A DNA stretch of 5,095 bases from Bacillota bacterium (GTDB taxonomy: Bacteria; Bacillota_E; JAJZYS01; JAJYTV01), in assembly GCA_021845645.1 (NCBI GenBank), contig JAJZVM010000196.1, positions 1 to 5,095 on the forward strand, given 5' to 3'. Below the pieces are notes generated by a model, which saw nothing but the letters and a program-made list of their open reading frames with translations, searched no databases and was not told the DNA's origin. Every line of letters begins with the position of its first letter. The first letter of the stretch is position 1. Below are positions 1 through 5,095 of the stretch, one piece after another. The translations under genes were made by a program, and so were the position numbers.

Positions 1-886
1 GGTCCCGGCCGTCACGCGCGAAGGTGCAGACGATCCTGCCCAGGGCGCTGTAGCCGTAGGTGGCCATGGCGAACTGCCACTGCGGCACGCCGAACTCCGC
101 GTCGAGCGGCTGCAGATTCTCGGCCCCGCCTTGACGCAACGCATACAGGTTCCAGAAGCCGCTGCGGTCCGAGACGAAGTGCAGGACGCCGTCCGGCGAC
201 CAGCTCGGCTGGAAGATCGACTCATCCGGGCCGCCGGCGACGAGCTGGTCCGGCCCCAGGCTGCCGTCGGCCAGGATGTCGGCGACATGGATCTCCGTCC
301 CGTCCCACGGCATGTTCGGGTGGTTCCAGGTGAGCCAGCAGATCCGCCGCCCGTCGGGGCTGAGACGCGGCGTCGAGTAGAAGTCGTTCCCGCTGACCAG
401 TACCTGGCCGAACTCGTCACCGTCAGTGGCGATGGCGACGATCGTGTTCTCGGCCTGGCGGCCCGCCACGCGATGGTCCTCGCGCACGCAGATCAGTCTG
501 GCGCGGGTGGGGTCGATCGCGAAGTCGGCATAGCGCACGTCGCCCGCCGCGGTGATGGGCCGCGGCGGCGTGCCGGCGTCGCGCCGGTAGATGCGCTGGT
601 CGGAGAAGTTCGCGAAGTAGAGGACGTCCCCGTCGACGAGGTAGCTGCCGCCGCCGTACTCGTGCACCATGGTCCGCGCGTTGAACCCTTCAGGTACGAG
701 GTCCGCCGTCCCGCCGGCCCGCAGGCCCACGACGACGCTGCGGCCGCCCTCGTTTGCACGGCTCTCGAGCCAGTAGACGCCGTCGGCGGTGATTTGCGTC
801 GGGCCGAACCCGACGCCCTTGCGCACAATGAGATCCGAACTGATCGGCGAGGGCCAAGAACCGTAGGGAATGACGTTCTCGGGCAT
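1..886 (-). CDS. S9 family peptidase (prolyl oligopeptidase type), N-terminal half, cut by window edge
   Basis: The reading frame runs open to base 1 and gives 295 residues without a stop. Residues 7-16 (PYGSWPSPIS) and the HEYGGG motif at 75-80 are hallmarks of bacterial S9 acylaminoacyl-peptidase/dipeptidyl-aminopeptidase proteins. SPDG turns at 176-179 and 230-233 mark beta-propeller blades (PD40/TolB-like). In this family the propeller gates access to a C-terminal alpha/beta hydrolase domain with a Ser-Asp-His triad that cleaves short peptides. That domain (about 250-300 further residues) lies beyond the left edge, so catalytic residues cannot be checked. No signal peptide is visible, so the protein is probably cytoplasmic. 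The ATG at 886 is preceded by GGAGG (900-896) at 9 bases, which fixes the start. The gene is transcribed away from the toxin-antitoxin operon and is high in GC. Family assignment is firm; substrate is unknown. Confidence 0.93.
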   Translation of the reverse strand, partial: MPENVIPYGSWPSPISSDLIVRKGVGFGPTQITADGVYWLESRANEGGRSVVVGLRAGGTADLVPEGFNARTMVHEYGGGSYLVDGDVLYFANFSDQRIYRRDAGTPPRPITAAGDVRYADFAIDPTRARLICVREDHRVAGRQAENTIVAIATDGDEFGQVLVSGNDFYSTPRLSPDGRRICWLTWNHPNMPWDGTEIHVADILADGSLGPDQLVAGGPDESIFQPSWSPDGVLHFVSDRSGFWNLYALRQGGAENLQPLDAEFGVPQWQFAMATYGYSALGRIVCTFARDGRD

Positions 887-1392
887 GCAGAACGGCCTCC
901 TGACATGGGTTTAGCAGTTCCCTAGCAGGTTTCGTGCTTTGGGGGATGCCACCTGCCGCGGGCGCCGCATGCACGCAGATACCGTTCCGGAGTGCGTCTG
1001 CCGTGGGCTGCAGGCTGCGCGAGCGGTCAAGACGCTCCCTTAGAATCTGGCGCCGCCGGCGATGCTCCCGTCGCTGGGCAAGCCTGCGGCAATATTCGTC
1101 GGCGCCTTCGTGATGACATTCGCACAACCGCTCTTCCCGCACTGCGACGATCCGCTTAAACGTCGACATGGCTAGCTCCAGCCTGGTTAGGAGCCATGCC
1201 GACAGCCATGGCGTCACGTACCCCGACGTGCACCGGGAGCCAAAGGAACCCTTTGCAGCCCTGGCGAGGTACTGCGCCACCTATCCGTGAGCAGGGCAGG
1301 ACGGGGCTCTCCGCGTCTTTTCCACCTTGCCGACGTCTGGCGCATGAACCCGCCGCTTGGCCTGCCCTGATGGGCTTGGGCCGACAAGCGTC
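887..1392. other. Intergenic region without a supported gene
   Basis: About 500 bases lie between the divergent peptidase gene and the MntA-HepT promoter. Besides the peptidase ribosome binding site at its left end, I see an imperfect inverted repeat (1162-1172 with 1193-1203). I also see one minus-strand frame starting at ATG 1169 that could encode a basic, helix-prone N-terminal segment (MSTFKRIVAVREERLCECHH...). That frame runs on out of phase into the peptidase gene to base 690, so it is probably not a gene as it stands. No convincing promoter for the peptidase gene was located. Confidence 0.6.
1162..1203. repeat. Imperfect inverted repeat
   Basis: The arm GTCGACATGGC (1162-1172) matches the reverse complement of 1193-1203 at 10 of 11 positions, with 20 bases between. 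It contains the possible ATG at 1169 of the doubtful minus-strand frame. It could be a protein binding site or chance; no T tract follows, so it is not a terminator. Confidence 0.4.
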
Positions 1393-1398
1393 TATAAT
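1371..1398 (+). promoter_or_regulatory. Promoter of the mntA-hepT operon
   Basis: A perfect sigma-70 -10 box, TATAAT, sits at 1393-1398. The -35 region is poor: TGGGCT at 1371-1376 gives a 16-base spacer. Transcription would start near 1405. This matters for the start of the first gene, because a GTG at 1410 would leave almost no leader. The placement is inferred from sequence only. Confidence 0.6.
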
Positions 1399-1445
1399 GC
1401 AGGGGAGGGGTGAGATTCGTGGAGCGCACGCGGGGAGATGTGAAA

Positions 1446-1739
1446 GTGCCCGTTCCCAGGGAGGCGGTGACGGAGTTCTGTCGGCGGCACCGCGTTAGGG
1501 AGTTGGCGCTCTTCGGCTCCGTCTTGCGGGATGACTTCACCGAACAAAGTGACGTCGACATCTTGATCGACTTCCTACCTGACACGAAGGTCACGTTCTT
1601 TCACCTTGCCGACATGGAGAACGAACTGGAGACTGTTTTTCGTCACAAGATAGACCTTGTACTGAAGAACACATTGCACCGAAGAGTCGCGGCAGAGGTG
1701 CTGGCGAGCCGAGAGGTGCTCTATGTCGCGACACAATGA
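1446..1739 (+). CDS. mntA: MntA-type nucleotidyltransferase antitoxin of a type VII toxin-antitoxin system
   Basis: This is a minimal nucleotidyltransferase (MNT, polymerase-beta fold), about 97 aa. It carries the exact signature GS-x10-DxD: GS at residues 24-25 and the metal-binding aspartates at 36 and 38 (SDVDILIDF). A third acidic residue is likely D70 in KIDLVLK. Characterised MntA proteins use ATP to add AMP units to a tyrosine of the partner HepT, shutting off its RNase activity; that role is inferred here from motifs and neighbour. The frame is open from GTG 1410, with further in-frame GTGs at 1419, 1440 and 1446. I prefer 1446, which has GGGGAG (1432-1437) 8 bases upstream and a normal leader from the predicted promoter; 1440 (VKVPVPREAV) is also plausible. 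The gene overlaps hepT by 17 bases, implying coupled translation. Local GC is low (26 of 60 bases in 1621-1680), unlike the peptidase gene. Confidence 0.9.
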   Translation: MPVPREAVTEFCRRHRVRELALFGSVLRDDFTEQSDVDILIDFLPDTKVTFFHLADMENELETVFRHKIDLVLKNTLHRRVAAEVLASREVLYVATQ

Positions 1740-2067
1740 CCTTCTCTACCTCGACGATATGGCGGACCACGCTCGACATGCCCTGCGGATCGCGCAGAAG
1801 CTCGGTACGTATGAAAGCTTCGAGGCGGACGACTTTCTGCAGCCGGGGCTTATTCGCGAGTTGGAGGTTGTCGGGGAGGCATCAACCAAGGTCAGCGAAC
1901 AGTTTCGCGGGGCCCACCAGGACTGGCCGTGGCAACAGCTGCGCGCAATGCGGAACCGCCTGATTCACGGATACGCGAATGTCGACCTTCGTGTAGTATG
2001 GAACACAGTTCACGAAGACCTGCCCAGTTTGCTTGAAAAGCTTGACCTAGTGCTCGGCAAGCCGTAA
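1723..2067 (+). CDS. hepT: HepT-type HEPN-domain RNase toxin (DUF86)
   Basis: This 114-aa protein has the length and pattern of HepT/DUF86. The conserved block near the C-terminus reads MRNRLIHGY and contains the full R-x4-H-x-Y motif: R77, H82 and Y84. In HEPN ribonucleases the Arg and His form the active site. In studied HepT proteins the Tyr is the residue AMPylated by MntA. The rest is predicted helical, as expected for a HEPN dimer. The ATG at 1723 has AGAGG (1712-1716) 6 bases upstream, inside the end of mntA. The order antitoxin first, then toxin, with overlapping ends, is typical of this system. All key residues are present, so the toxin is probably functional. Which RNA it cuts, and whether it serves phage defence or element maintenance, cannot be read from the sequence. 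Confidence 0.92.
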   Translation: MSRHNDLLYLDDMADHARHALRIAQKLGTYESFEADDFLQPGLIRELEVVGEASTKVSEQFRGAHQDWPWQQLRAMRNRLIHGYANVDLRVVWNTVHEDLPSLLEKLDLVLGKP

Positions 2068-2176
2068 TGAGGAGTGCCGCAAGCATCGTCCGCCTCCATA
2101 GAATAGAGTACCTATGCAAAACACATGCCCGATTAGGGAGGGAGTCTCGACCGTTCCTCTACGTATTTCCTTGGCG

Positions 2177-2229
2177 GCCGATGCAATGCTGGGACAGCGC
2201 CATCACCTTTCCTCGTGCCGATCCAATGC
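2177..2229. repeat. Short direct repeat, two copies 40 bases apart
   Basis: GCCGATGCAATGC (2177-2189) and GCCGATCCAATGC (2217-2229) match at 12 of 13 positions with a 40-base period, about four helical turns. This phasing is compatible with a protein binding the same face of the DNA, for example an integrase arm domain, but two copies could also be chance. Confidence 0.4.
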
Positions 2230-2247
2230 AATTAGGGCGTGGTTCAT

Positions 2248-2273
2248 ATCTGTGGTAGGGCACTAACCCAGAT
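2248..2273. repeat. Imperfect 26-base dyad
   Basis: The half-sites ATCTGTGGTAGGG (2248-2260) and the reverse complement of 2261-2273 agree at 10 of 13 positions, with perfect outer five bases (ATCTG/CAGAT). It may be an operator or recombination-protein site; there is no T tract for a terminator. Confidence 0.35.
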
Positions 2274-2468
2274 TAGGCAGCGTCTCGGGCTAACACCACA
2301 CGGCCCAGATGCTCCGCGCCCCATCCCCCCGTCCGGCGCAGCGCTCGTCAAGGTAAGGTGCTTGGTCCTCCACCGTTGGCCTCATCCAGACGCCGTCCGC
2401 ATTTTGCTGTACGTGTAGGCCCATCCGATCGATTCCTCGCTTTTGCGTCATTTGTAATAGCCAATATC

Positions 2469-2477
2469 TGGTATCAT
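2469..2477 (+). promoter_or_regulatory. Extended -10 promoter for the integrase
   Basis: TGGTATCAT matches the extended -10 form TGn-TAnnnT. TTGTAA at 2452-2457 is a possible -35 but the spacing is only 14 bases, so the extended -10 would carry most of the contact. An ATG at 2476 lies inside this element, which argues that translation starts further down at 2542. Confidence 0.45.
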
Positions 2478-2541
2478 GGGTGCTGTGGCGCAAGTCGGCC
2501 GGGATCCTCCGGATACCCATGGGAACATTGGGAGGCGTGCC

Positions 2542-3735
2542 GTGAAGATCATCCAGCGCGGACCGGACACCTTCCTGCTGGTCTGGGAGCTTGGCGCGGG
2601 GCCACTCGGCAAGCGACGGCAGCGCACCGAGACATTCCACAGCGGGCTCCTGGACGCGACGGCGGAGGAACGCCGCAAGGCGGCCGAGGATCGCTGGGCG
2701 GTCGTTCGCGCTGAGATCATCAGGGGCGTCGCGCTTGCACCCGACCGCATGACGGTGCAAGAGCTCGCCGAGCGCTGGTACCACGACTCGTTCATGCTGC
2801 GCAGCCCGGCGCTGCTCACGCAGCGGCTGTACCGGGACACCTTGGACCTTCACCTGATCCCCGCCCTCGGGCACATCCGGGTGCAGAAGCTCACGCCCCA
2901 GGACGTGCAGGCGGCGATCGCCGGCCTGCGGCGTAGGGACGGCAGGCCTGGCGAGCCCTCCCCGCGCCAGCGGCAGATCGCGCTCGCGCTGCTCCGGCAA
3001 ATCCTGCGCCAGGCTGTGAAGTGGCAGGTCGTGGAGCGCAACGTCGCCGAGTTGGTCGACACGCCGAAGGGACGCCCCAAGGAGATTCCCTTCTGGCGGG
3101 AGGATGAGATCCACACCTTCCTTGCGGCGGCTGAAGGCCACCGGCTCTACGCCCTCTTCGCGCTCGCGCTCGCGACCGGCATGCGCCAGGGTGAACTCAT
3201 CGGGCTGAGGCGCGAGGACGTTGACTGGCGCACAGGGACATTGCGCGTGCGGCGCGCGCTCGTGCCGCTGCATGGCAAGATGGTCGAGACCACGCCGAAG
3301 ACGCGCCGCGGCTACCGCGTCATCGCCCTGGGGCCGTCCACGCTGGACATGCTCGCCTCACACGTGCGGCGCGTGAACGCCGAGGCCACCTCGGACCGGG
3401 GACGGCATGACGAGGGGCTCTTATTCCCGAGCGAGGTTGGCACTCCGCTCGGCGCCCGCAATGTCCTTCGGGCGTTCCACAACGTTCAGAAGCAAGCCGG
3501 AGTCAGGCACATCCCGTTCCATGGCCTCAGGCACACGCACGCGACGCAGCTGCTCGCCGCAGGCGTGCCGCCACACGTCGTCAGCGAACGCCTTGGTCAC
3601 GCGAGTGTCGCGTTCACGCTGTCGGTCTATGCGCACGTGCTGCCGCACCAGCAGGCGATGGCCGCACAGGTCATGGACTTTGGGGAACTTGGACCTACGC
3701 GCGGCAACATGCCGCCGCACGGCGACCGTCCCTGA
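2542..3735 (+). CDS. Tyrosine recombinase / phage-type integrase
   Basis: This is a complete site-specific recombinase of about 397 aa. An N-terminal arm-type DNA-binding segment (VKIIQRGPDTFLLVWELG) is followed by a helical core-binding domain (about residues 70-170). The C-terminal catalytic domain has all expected residues: R215 (ATGMRQGE), K253 (TPKTRRG), H327 and R330 (HGLRH), H353 (LGH) and nucleophile Y363 (SVYAH). The enzyme would integrate and excise a mobile element at att sites through a 3'-phosphotyrosine intermediate. I start it at GTG 2542 because GGAGG (2531-2535) lies 6 bases upstream. The frame also extends to an ATG at 2476, but that overlaps the predicted promoter. The gene is intact. 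No excisionase, replication or structural genes are visible, so the element may be larger than the window, or a relic. Closest relatives and target site are unknown. Confidence 0.95.
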   Translation: MKIIQRGPDTFLLVWELGAGPLGKRRQRTETFHSGLLDATAEERRKAAEDRWAVVRAEIIRGVALAPDRMTVQELAERWYHDSFMLRSPALLTQRLYRDTLDLHLIPALGHIRVQKLTPQDVQAAIAGLRRRDGRPGEPSPRQRQIALALLRQILRQAVKWQVVERNVAELVDTPKGRPKEIPFWREDEIHTFLAAAEGHRLYALFALALATGMRQGELIGLRREDVDWRTGTLRVRRALVPLHGKMVETTPKTRRGYRVIALGPSTLDMLASHVRRVNAEATSDRGRHDEGLLFPSEVGTPLGARNVLRAFHNVQKQAGVRHIPFHGLRHTHATQLLAAGVPPHVVSERLGHASVAFTLSVYAHVLPHQQAMAAQVMDFGELGPTRGNMPPHGDRP

Positions 3736-3955
3736 CTCGATGAGAGGCCAGAGTCGGCTACGCAATCAGGCGGCTCCCTGCACCCGCCACGGCGGCGCGT
3801 TCCCTTGCGGGCACATTCAGAATTGGATCTGGCGCTCCGGAGCCATCGGCGCTCGGTCGAGCGCCAGTCCAATGGCAAGCGCGATCCGCGGCAAGCTTTC
3901 CAGTTTGATGCCTGTGGCAAAACCGTCTGTCAGCCCTGTCCCGCCGACAACCGCG
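3736..3955. other. Integrase downstream region, no gene seen
   Basis: These 220 bases lie between the integrase stop and the end of the converging nucleotidyltransferase gene. They hold the nested inverted repeat at 3822-3873. A plus-strand frame here has a cysteine-rich stretch (FDACGKTVCQPCP) but no start signal or recognisable family, and I do not call it a gene. Confidence 0.55.
3822..3873. repeat. Nested inverted repeat downstream of the integrase
   Basis: The outer arms, 3822-3837 and 3859-3873, pair along 15 bases with one unpaired T; the inner nine (CTGGCGCTC/GAGCGCCAG) are perfect. The centre holds a second copy of GGCGCTC (3848-3854), which forms a 4-base-loop hairpin with 3859-3865, so two mutually exclusive hairpins are possible. 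The palindrome CTCCGGAG (3835-3842) overlaps the left arm. No T run follows, so it is not a classical terminator. Its place about 90 bases after the integrase stop makes an attachment or recombinase-binding site possible. Confidence 0.6.
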
Positions 3956-4506
3956 TCAAAGCTTGTGTCCGCCCGCAGAGGGCGGCTTTTTGGGGTGGTC
4001 CGGCTTCGGCTCAGACCTCTTCAGTTGACCTTGCACGTGCAGCAGGAATTGAAGATCCGACTCGTCCTCGTCCCGCATACCTTGCTTGGTGGCGATAAGC
4101 GTAGGCAGGTCTGCCACGGGAACGGTGACGTCGCCAAGAGAGGCCTGATCGCGACGGCGTTCTCAAAGCGCACATCGCCGACCGCCCCCAGAAGATCGAC
4201 CGTGATCTCGTCCTGTACTCGGACGACCAAATACTGCTCGATGTCCCCGAGCCCGAGATCGGCTGCGGCGTTGTCCTCAAGAACGCTCAGGGCTTCCTTG
4301 AGGCGTTGAACATTCTCCTTGGACGACTCCACCAGGAAGTCAATGTCGTGAGTAGCTCGATCGAGTCCGTAGTAGTTGACCGCGAAGCCGCCGATAAGGA
4401 TGTACCGGCAGCCGGCCCGATTCAGTGCGTCGCAGAGGCGGGTCAAGTCTCGAAGGGTCGGCGTCCGGCTTGCCGGGGCCTCACCTTCGTACTCTCCTGC
4501 CACCAC
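3956..4506 (-). pseudogene. Nucleotidyltransferase (polymerase-beta fold, AbiEii/DUF6036-like), frameshifted
   Basis: The N-terminal part reads YILIGGFAVNYYGLDRATHDIDFLVE: GG at residues 39-40 and the catalytic pair D54/D56, with D104 (ITVDLL) as likely third acidic residue. This is a nucleotidyltransferase of the kind found in toxin-antitoxin-like pairs, distinct from MntA. After residue 121 the frame degenerates and stops at 4021. The next frame continues the expected protein (ASLGDVTVPVADLPTLIATKQGMRDEDESDLQFLL) to a TGA at 3958-3956. One lost base near 4142-4148, for example AGGGCC read as AGGCC, explains this; restored length is about 183 aa. It is a real frameshift or a sequencing error. 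Start GTG 4506 has GGAGG (4518-4514) 7 bases upstream. It overlaps the upstream small gene by 64 bases, implying coupled translation. Substrate and partner are unproven. Confidence 0.75.
3969..3991 (+). terminator. Rho-independent terminator, probably ending integrase transcription
   Basis: The stem CCGCCC (3969-3974) / GGGCGG (3980-3985) with loop GCAGA is followed by CTTTTT on the plus strand. It lies 234 bases after the integrase stop and overlaps the 3' end of the converging nucleotidyltransferase frame. No T tract is present on the minus strand, so it acts in the plus direction. Confidence 0.7.
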
Positions 4507-4721
4507 GAATCCGCCTCCTCGAAGGTACGGAATCTGAACACCCCGTGTGGGCGCACCACATCGACGCCGCGCAGGCCGTTTAGAAGCTCAGCAAAGCCAT
4601 CCATCCGCTCGAAGCCAAACTTTCTACCGCCGCCTCGACGGCCTACAACCTTGCTCCGGTCCTCAAAGTCGCGTGGAGATGACTGCTCCGGCCGCTTCAC
4701 TCGCTCGTCGCCCATCGCCAT
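4443..4721 (-). CDS. Small protein of unknown function, partner of the nucleotidyltransferase
   Basis: A frame of about 92 residues starts at ATG 4721 (MAMGDERVKRP...). ATG 4715 is an alternative, and the frame extends upstream to ATG 4748, but that lies over the predicted -10 box. A weak AAAGGG (4729-4724) precedes it. The N-terminal half is basic and Gly/Arg-rich (VVGRRGGGRKFGF), probably flexible. The C-terminal half looks folded: MDGFAELLNGLRGVDVV, then PHGVFRFRTFEEADSWWQE. Similar short proteins ending in a GV-[FY]-RF-x-T-x-EEAD-x-W-like segment are, to my recollection, found next to nucleotidyltransferases; that link is from memory and unverified. Its last 64 bases overlap the downstream gene, whose ribosome binding site lies inside this frame. 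An antitoxin or regulatory role is possible by analogy with paired modules, but no known domain is visible. Confidence 0.65.
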   Translation of the reverse strand: MAMGDERVKRPEQSSPRDFEDRSKVVGRRGGGRKFGFERMDGFAELLNGLRGVDVVRPHGVFRFRTFEEADSWWQESTKVRPRQAGRRPFET

Positions 4722-4735
4722 CACCCTTTGGCCCC

Positions 4736-4770
4736 AGTATAACCGCATCGGCGCATACCACTAGGCGCCG
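4736..4770 (-). promoter_or_regulatory. Promoter with operator-like inverted repeat for the small gene/nucleotidyltransferase operon
   Basis: On the minus strand a -10 box, TATACT, sits at 4741-4736. Immediately upstream is a perfect inverted repeat, CGGCGC (4749-4754) and GCGCCG (4765-4770), separated by 10 bases. It covers where the -35 element would lie (about 4759-4764, which is non-consensus). A bound protein would block or assist polymerase, consistent with autoregulation common in toxin-antitoxin operons; this is inference. Confidence 0.45.
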
Positions 4771-4890
4771 TCATCGGTCCCTTCCGCCTCGAGCGCAGAC
4801 CACCTACCGCCCACTCACTGGGCCGTGATCGAACTCCCAAGAACCAATGCACGGGAACAGGCCGCCGCATGACGACCGTGGACGACACAA

Positions 4891-4923
4891 GGAAAGAACC
4901 CGCATCCCCTTGCGGGATGCGGG
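4891..4923 (-). terminator. Rho-independent terminator of the tRNA operon
   Basis: A perfect 10-base stem, CCCGCATCCC (4899-4908) with its complement at 4914-4923, has a 5-base loop and is followed on the minus strand by the T-rich TTCTTTCC. It begins 9 bases after the CCA end of tRNA-Val and so ends the tRNA transcript. Confidence 0.85.
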
Positions 4924-4932
4924 CTTCAAACT

Positions 4933-5009
4933 TGGTGGGCGATGAGGGACTCGAACCCCCGACCTCATGCATGTCAAGCATGCGCTCTAACCAGCTGAGC
5001 TAACCGCCC
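4933..5009 (-). tRNA. tRNA-Val (anticodon GAC)
   Basis: This 77-base tRNA has the acceptor stem GGGCGGT/ATCGCCC (one G-T pair) and the D-arm sequence TAGCTCAGCTGGTTAGAGC. The anticodon stem is CATGC/GCATG with loop TTGACAT (anticodon GAC, reading GTC and GTT). The T-arm contains GGTTCGAGTCC, and an encoded CCA (4935-4933) follows discriminator A. It lies 9 bases downstream of tRNA-Cys and is presumably cotranscribed with it. tRNA 3' ends are frequent integrase targets, but no second copy of this 3' end occurs in the window. Confidence 0.97.
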
Positions 5010-5018
5010 GAAAACCAC

Positions 5019-5092
5019 TGGAGGCGACGCCCGGATTCGAACCGGGGGTGAAGGATTTGCAGTCCTCTGCCTTACCACTTGGCTACGTCGCC
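5019..5092 (-). tRNA. tRNA-Cys (anticodon GCA)
   Basis: This 74-base tRNA has the acceptor stem GGCGACG/CGTCGCC and the anticodon stem AGGA/TCCT with loop CTGCAAA (anticodon GCA). The T-arm contains GGTTCGAATCC. The discriminator is T, the base typical of tRNA-Cys, followed by an encoded CCA (5021-5019). It is the upstream member of the tRNA pair; its promoter is outside the window. Confidence 0.97.
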
Positions 5093-5095
5093 GAA

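Larger units (their letters stand above)
2068..2468. other. Intergenic region with short repeats upstream of the integrase
   Basis: This region of about 400 bases has no recognisable gene. A 63-codon frame starts at the ATG overlapping the hepT stop (TAATG, 2065-2069) but lacks a ribosome binding site and any recognisable motif. Short repeated words are present: a 13-base direct repeat with one mismatch exactly 40 bases apart, ATGCAA three times (2114, 2181, 2226), ATTAGG three times (2132, 2231, 2272), and an imperfect 26-base dyad at 2248-2273. Such arrangements can be integrase or excisionase binding sites, but nothing here proves it. No terminator for hepT was found. Confidence 0.5.

Noticed and set aside
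131..925. Long plus-strand frame opposite the peptidase gene
   Set aside because: It is an antisense shadow of a high-GC gene; the minus-strand product has clear S9 peptidase motifs and a good ribosome binding site.
1318..1615. A 15-base match (with one inserted C) between 1318-1333 and the mntA segment near 1599-1613
   Set aside because: The flanking bases do not match, so it is not a degraded gene copy; a match of this length can arise by chance in 5 kb.
1893..2119. Short minus-strand frame antisense to hepT
   Set aside because: No motif and no ribosome binding site; it is explained as a shadow of the HEPN gene.
2067..2258. 63-codon plus-strand frame whose ATG overlaps the hepT stop (TAATG)
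   Set aside because: The stop-start overlap is suggestive, but there is no ribosome binding site, no recognisable motif, and the composition is that of random frames.
2290..3273. Long minus-strand frame opposite the integrase
   Set aside because: The plus strand encodes an integrase with all catalytic residues; the opposite frame has no recognisable domain.
3805..4098. Plus-strand frame with a cysteine cluster (FDACGKTVCQPCP), possibly a transposase zinc-binding remnant
   Set aside because: No start signal, no catalytic motif, and it crosses the terminator at 3969-3991 and the real minus-strand nucleotidyltransferase. Similarity to transposases is too vague to claim.
1..5095. CRISPR array or riboswitch
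   Set aside because: No regularly spaced repeats of CRISPR length and no recognisable riboswitch core upstream of any gene were found by reading both strands.

Overview
The window is GC-rich chromosomal DNA from a bacterium. GGAGG-type ribosome binding sites, GTG starts, tRNA genes with encoded CCA and a rho-independent terminator support this. The S9 peptidase style and the base composition would fit a high-GC Gram-positive or Chloroflexota-like lineage, but that is a guess and no marker here fixes the taxon.

Layout. Bases 1-886 (minus) are the N-terminal half of an S9-family serine peptidase; its catalytic domain lies off the left edge. Bases 887-1392 hold no gene I can defend, only one doubtful small reading frame and an imperfect inverted repeat. 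A consensus -10 box then precedes an overlapping two-gene operon (about 1446-2067, plus). It encodes a minimal nucleotidyltransferase (MntA type) and a HEPN-domain protein (HepT type), i.e. a complete type VII toxin-antitoxin pair with all signature motifs. A noncoding stretch (2068-2541) with short repeats leads to a complete tyrosine recombinase (2542-3735, plus). Downstream of the integrase are a nested inverted repeat (3822-3873) and a plus-strand terminator (3969-3991). Converging from the other side is a two-gene minus-strand operon (4721 to 3956): a 92-aa protein of unknown function overlapping a second, unrelated nucleotidyltransferase that carries a one-base frameshift. At the right edge are tRNA-Val(GAC) and tRNA-Cys(GCA), minus strand, with their own terminator.

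How it fits together. Integrase, two nucleotidyltransferase cassettes and adjacent tRNA genes look like an accessory island, or the remains of one, beside core genes (peptidase and tRNAs). MntA-HepT looks intact: HepT would be the RNase toxin and MntA would silence it by adding AMP to the HepT tyrosine. The second cassette has the architecture of a toxin-antitoxin-like pair but appears broken or mis-sequenced. Parts of the MntA gene are clearly lower in GC than the peptidase gene, consistent with acquisition. I could not find a tRNA-derived direct repeat marking the island's ends, so its borders are unproven. The best candidates for something undescribed are the 92-aa partner protein with its frameshifted nucleotidyltransferase, and the nested inverted repeat just after the integrase.
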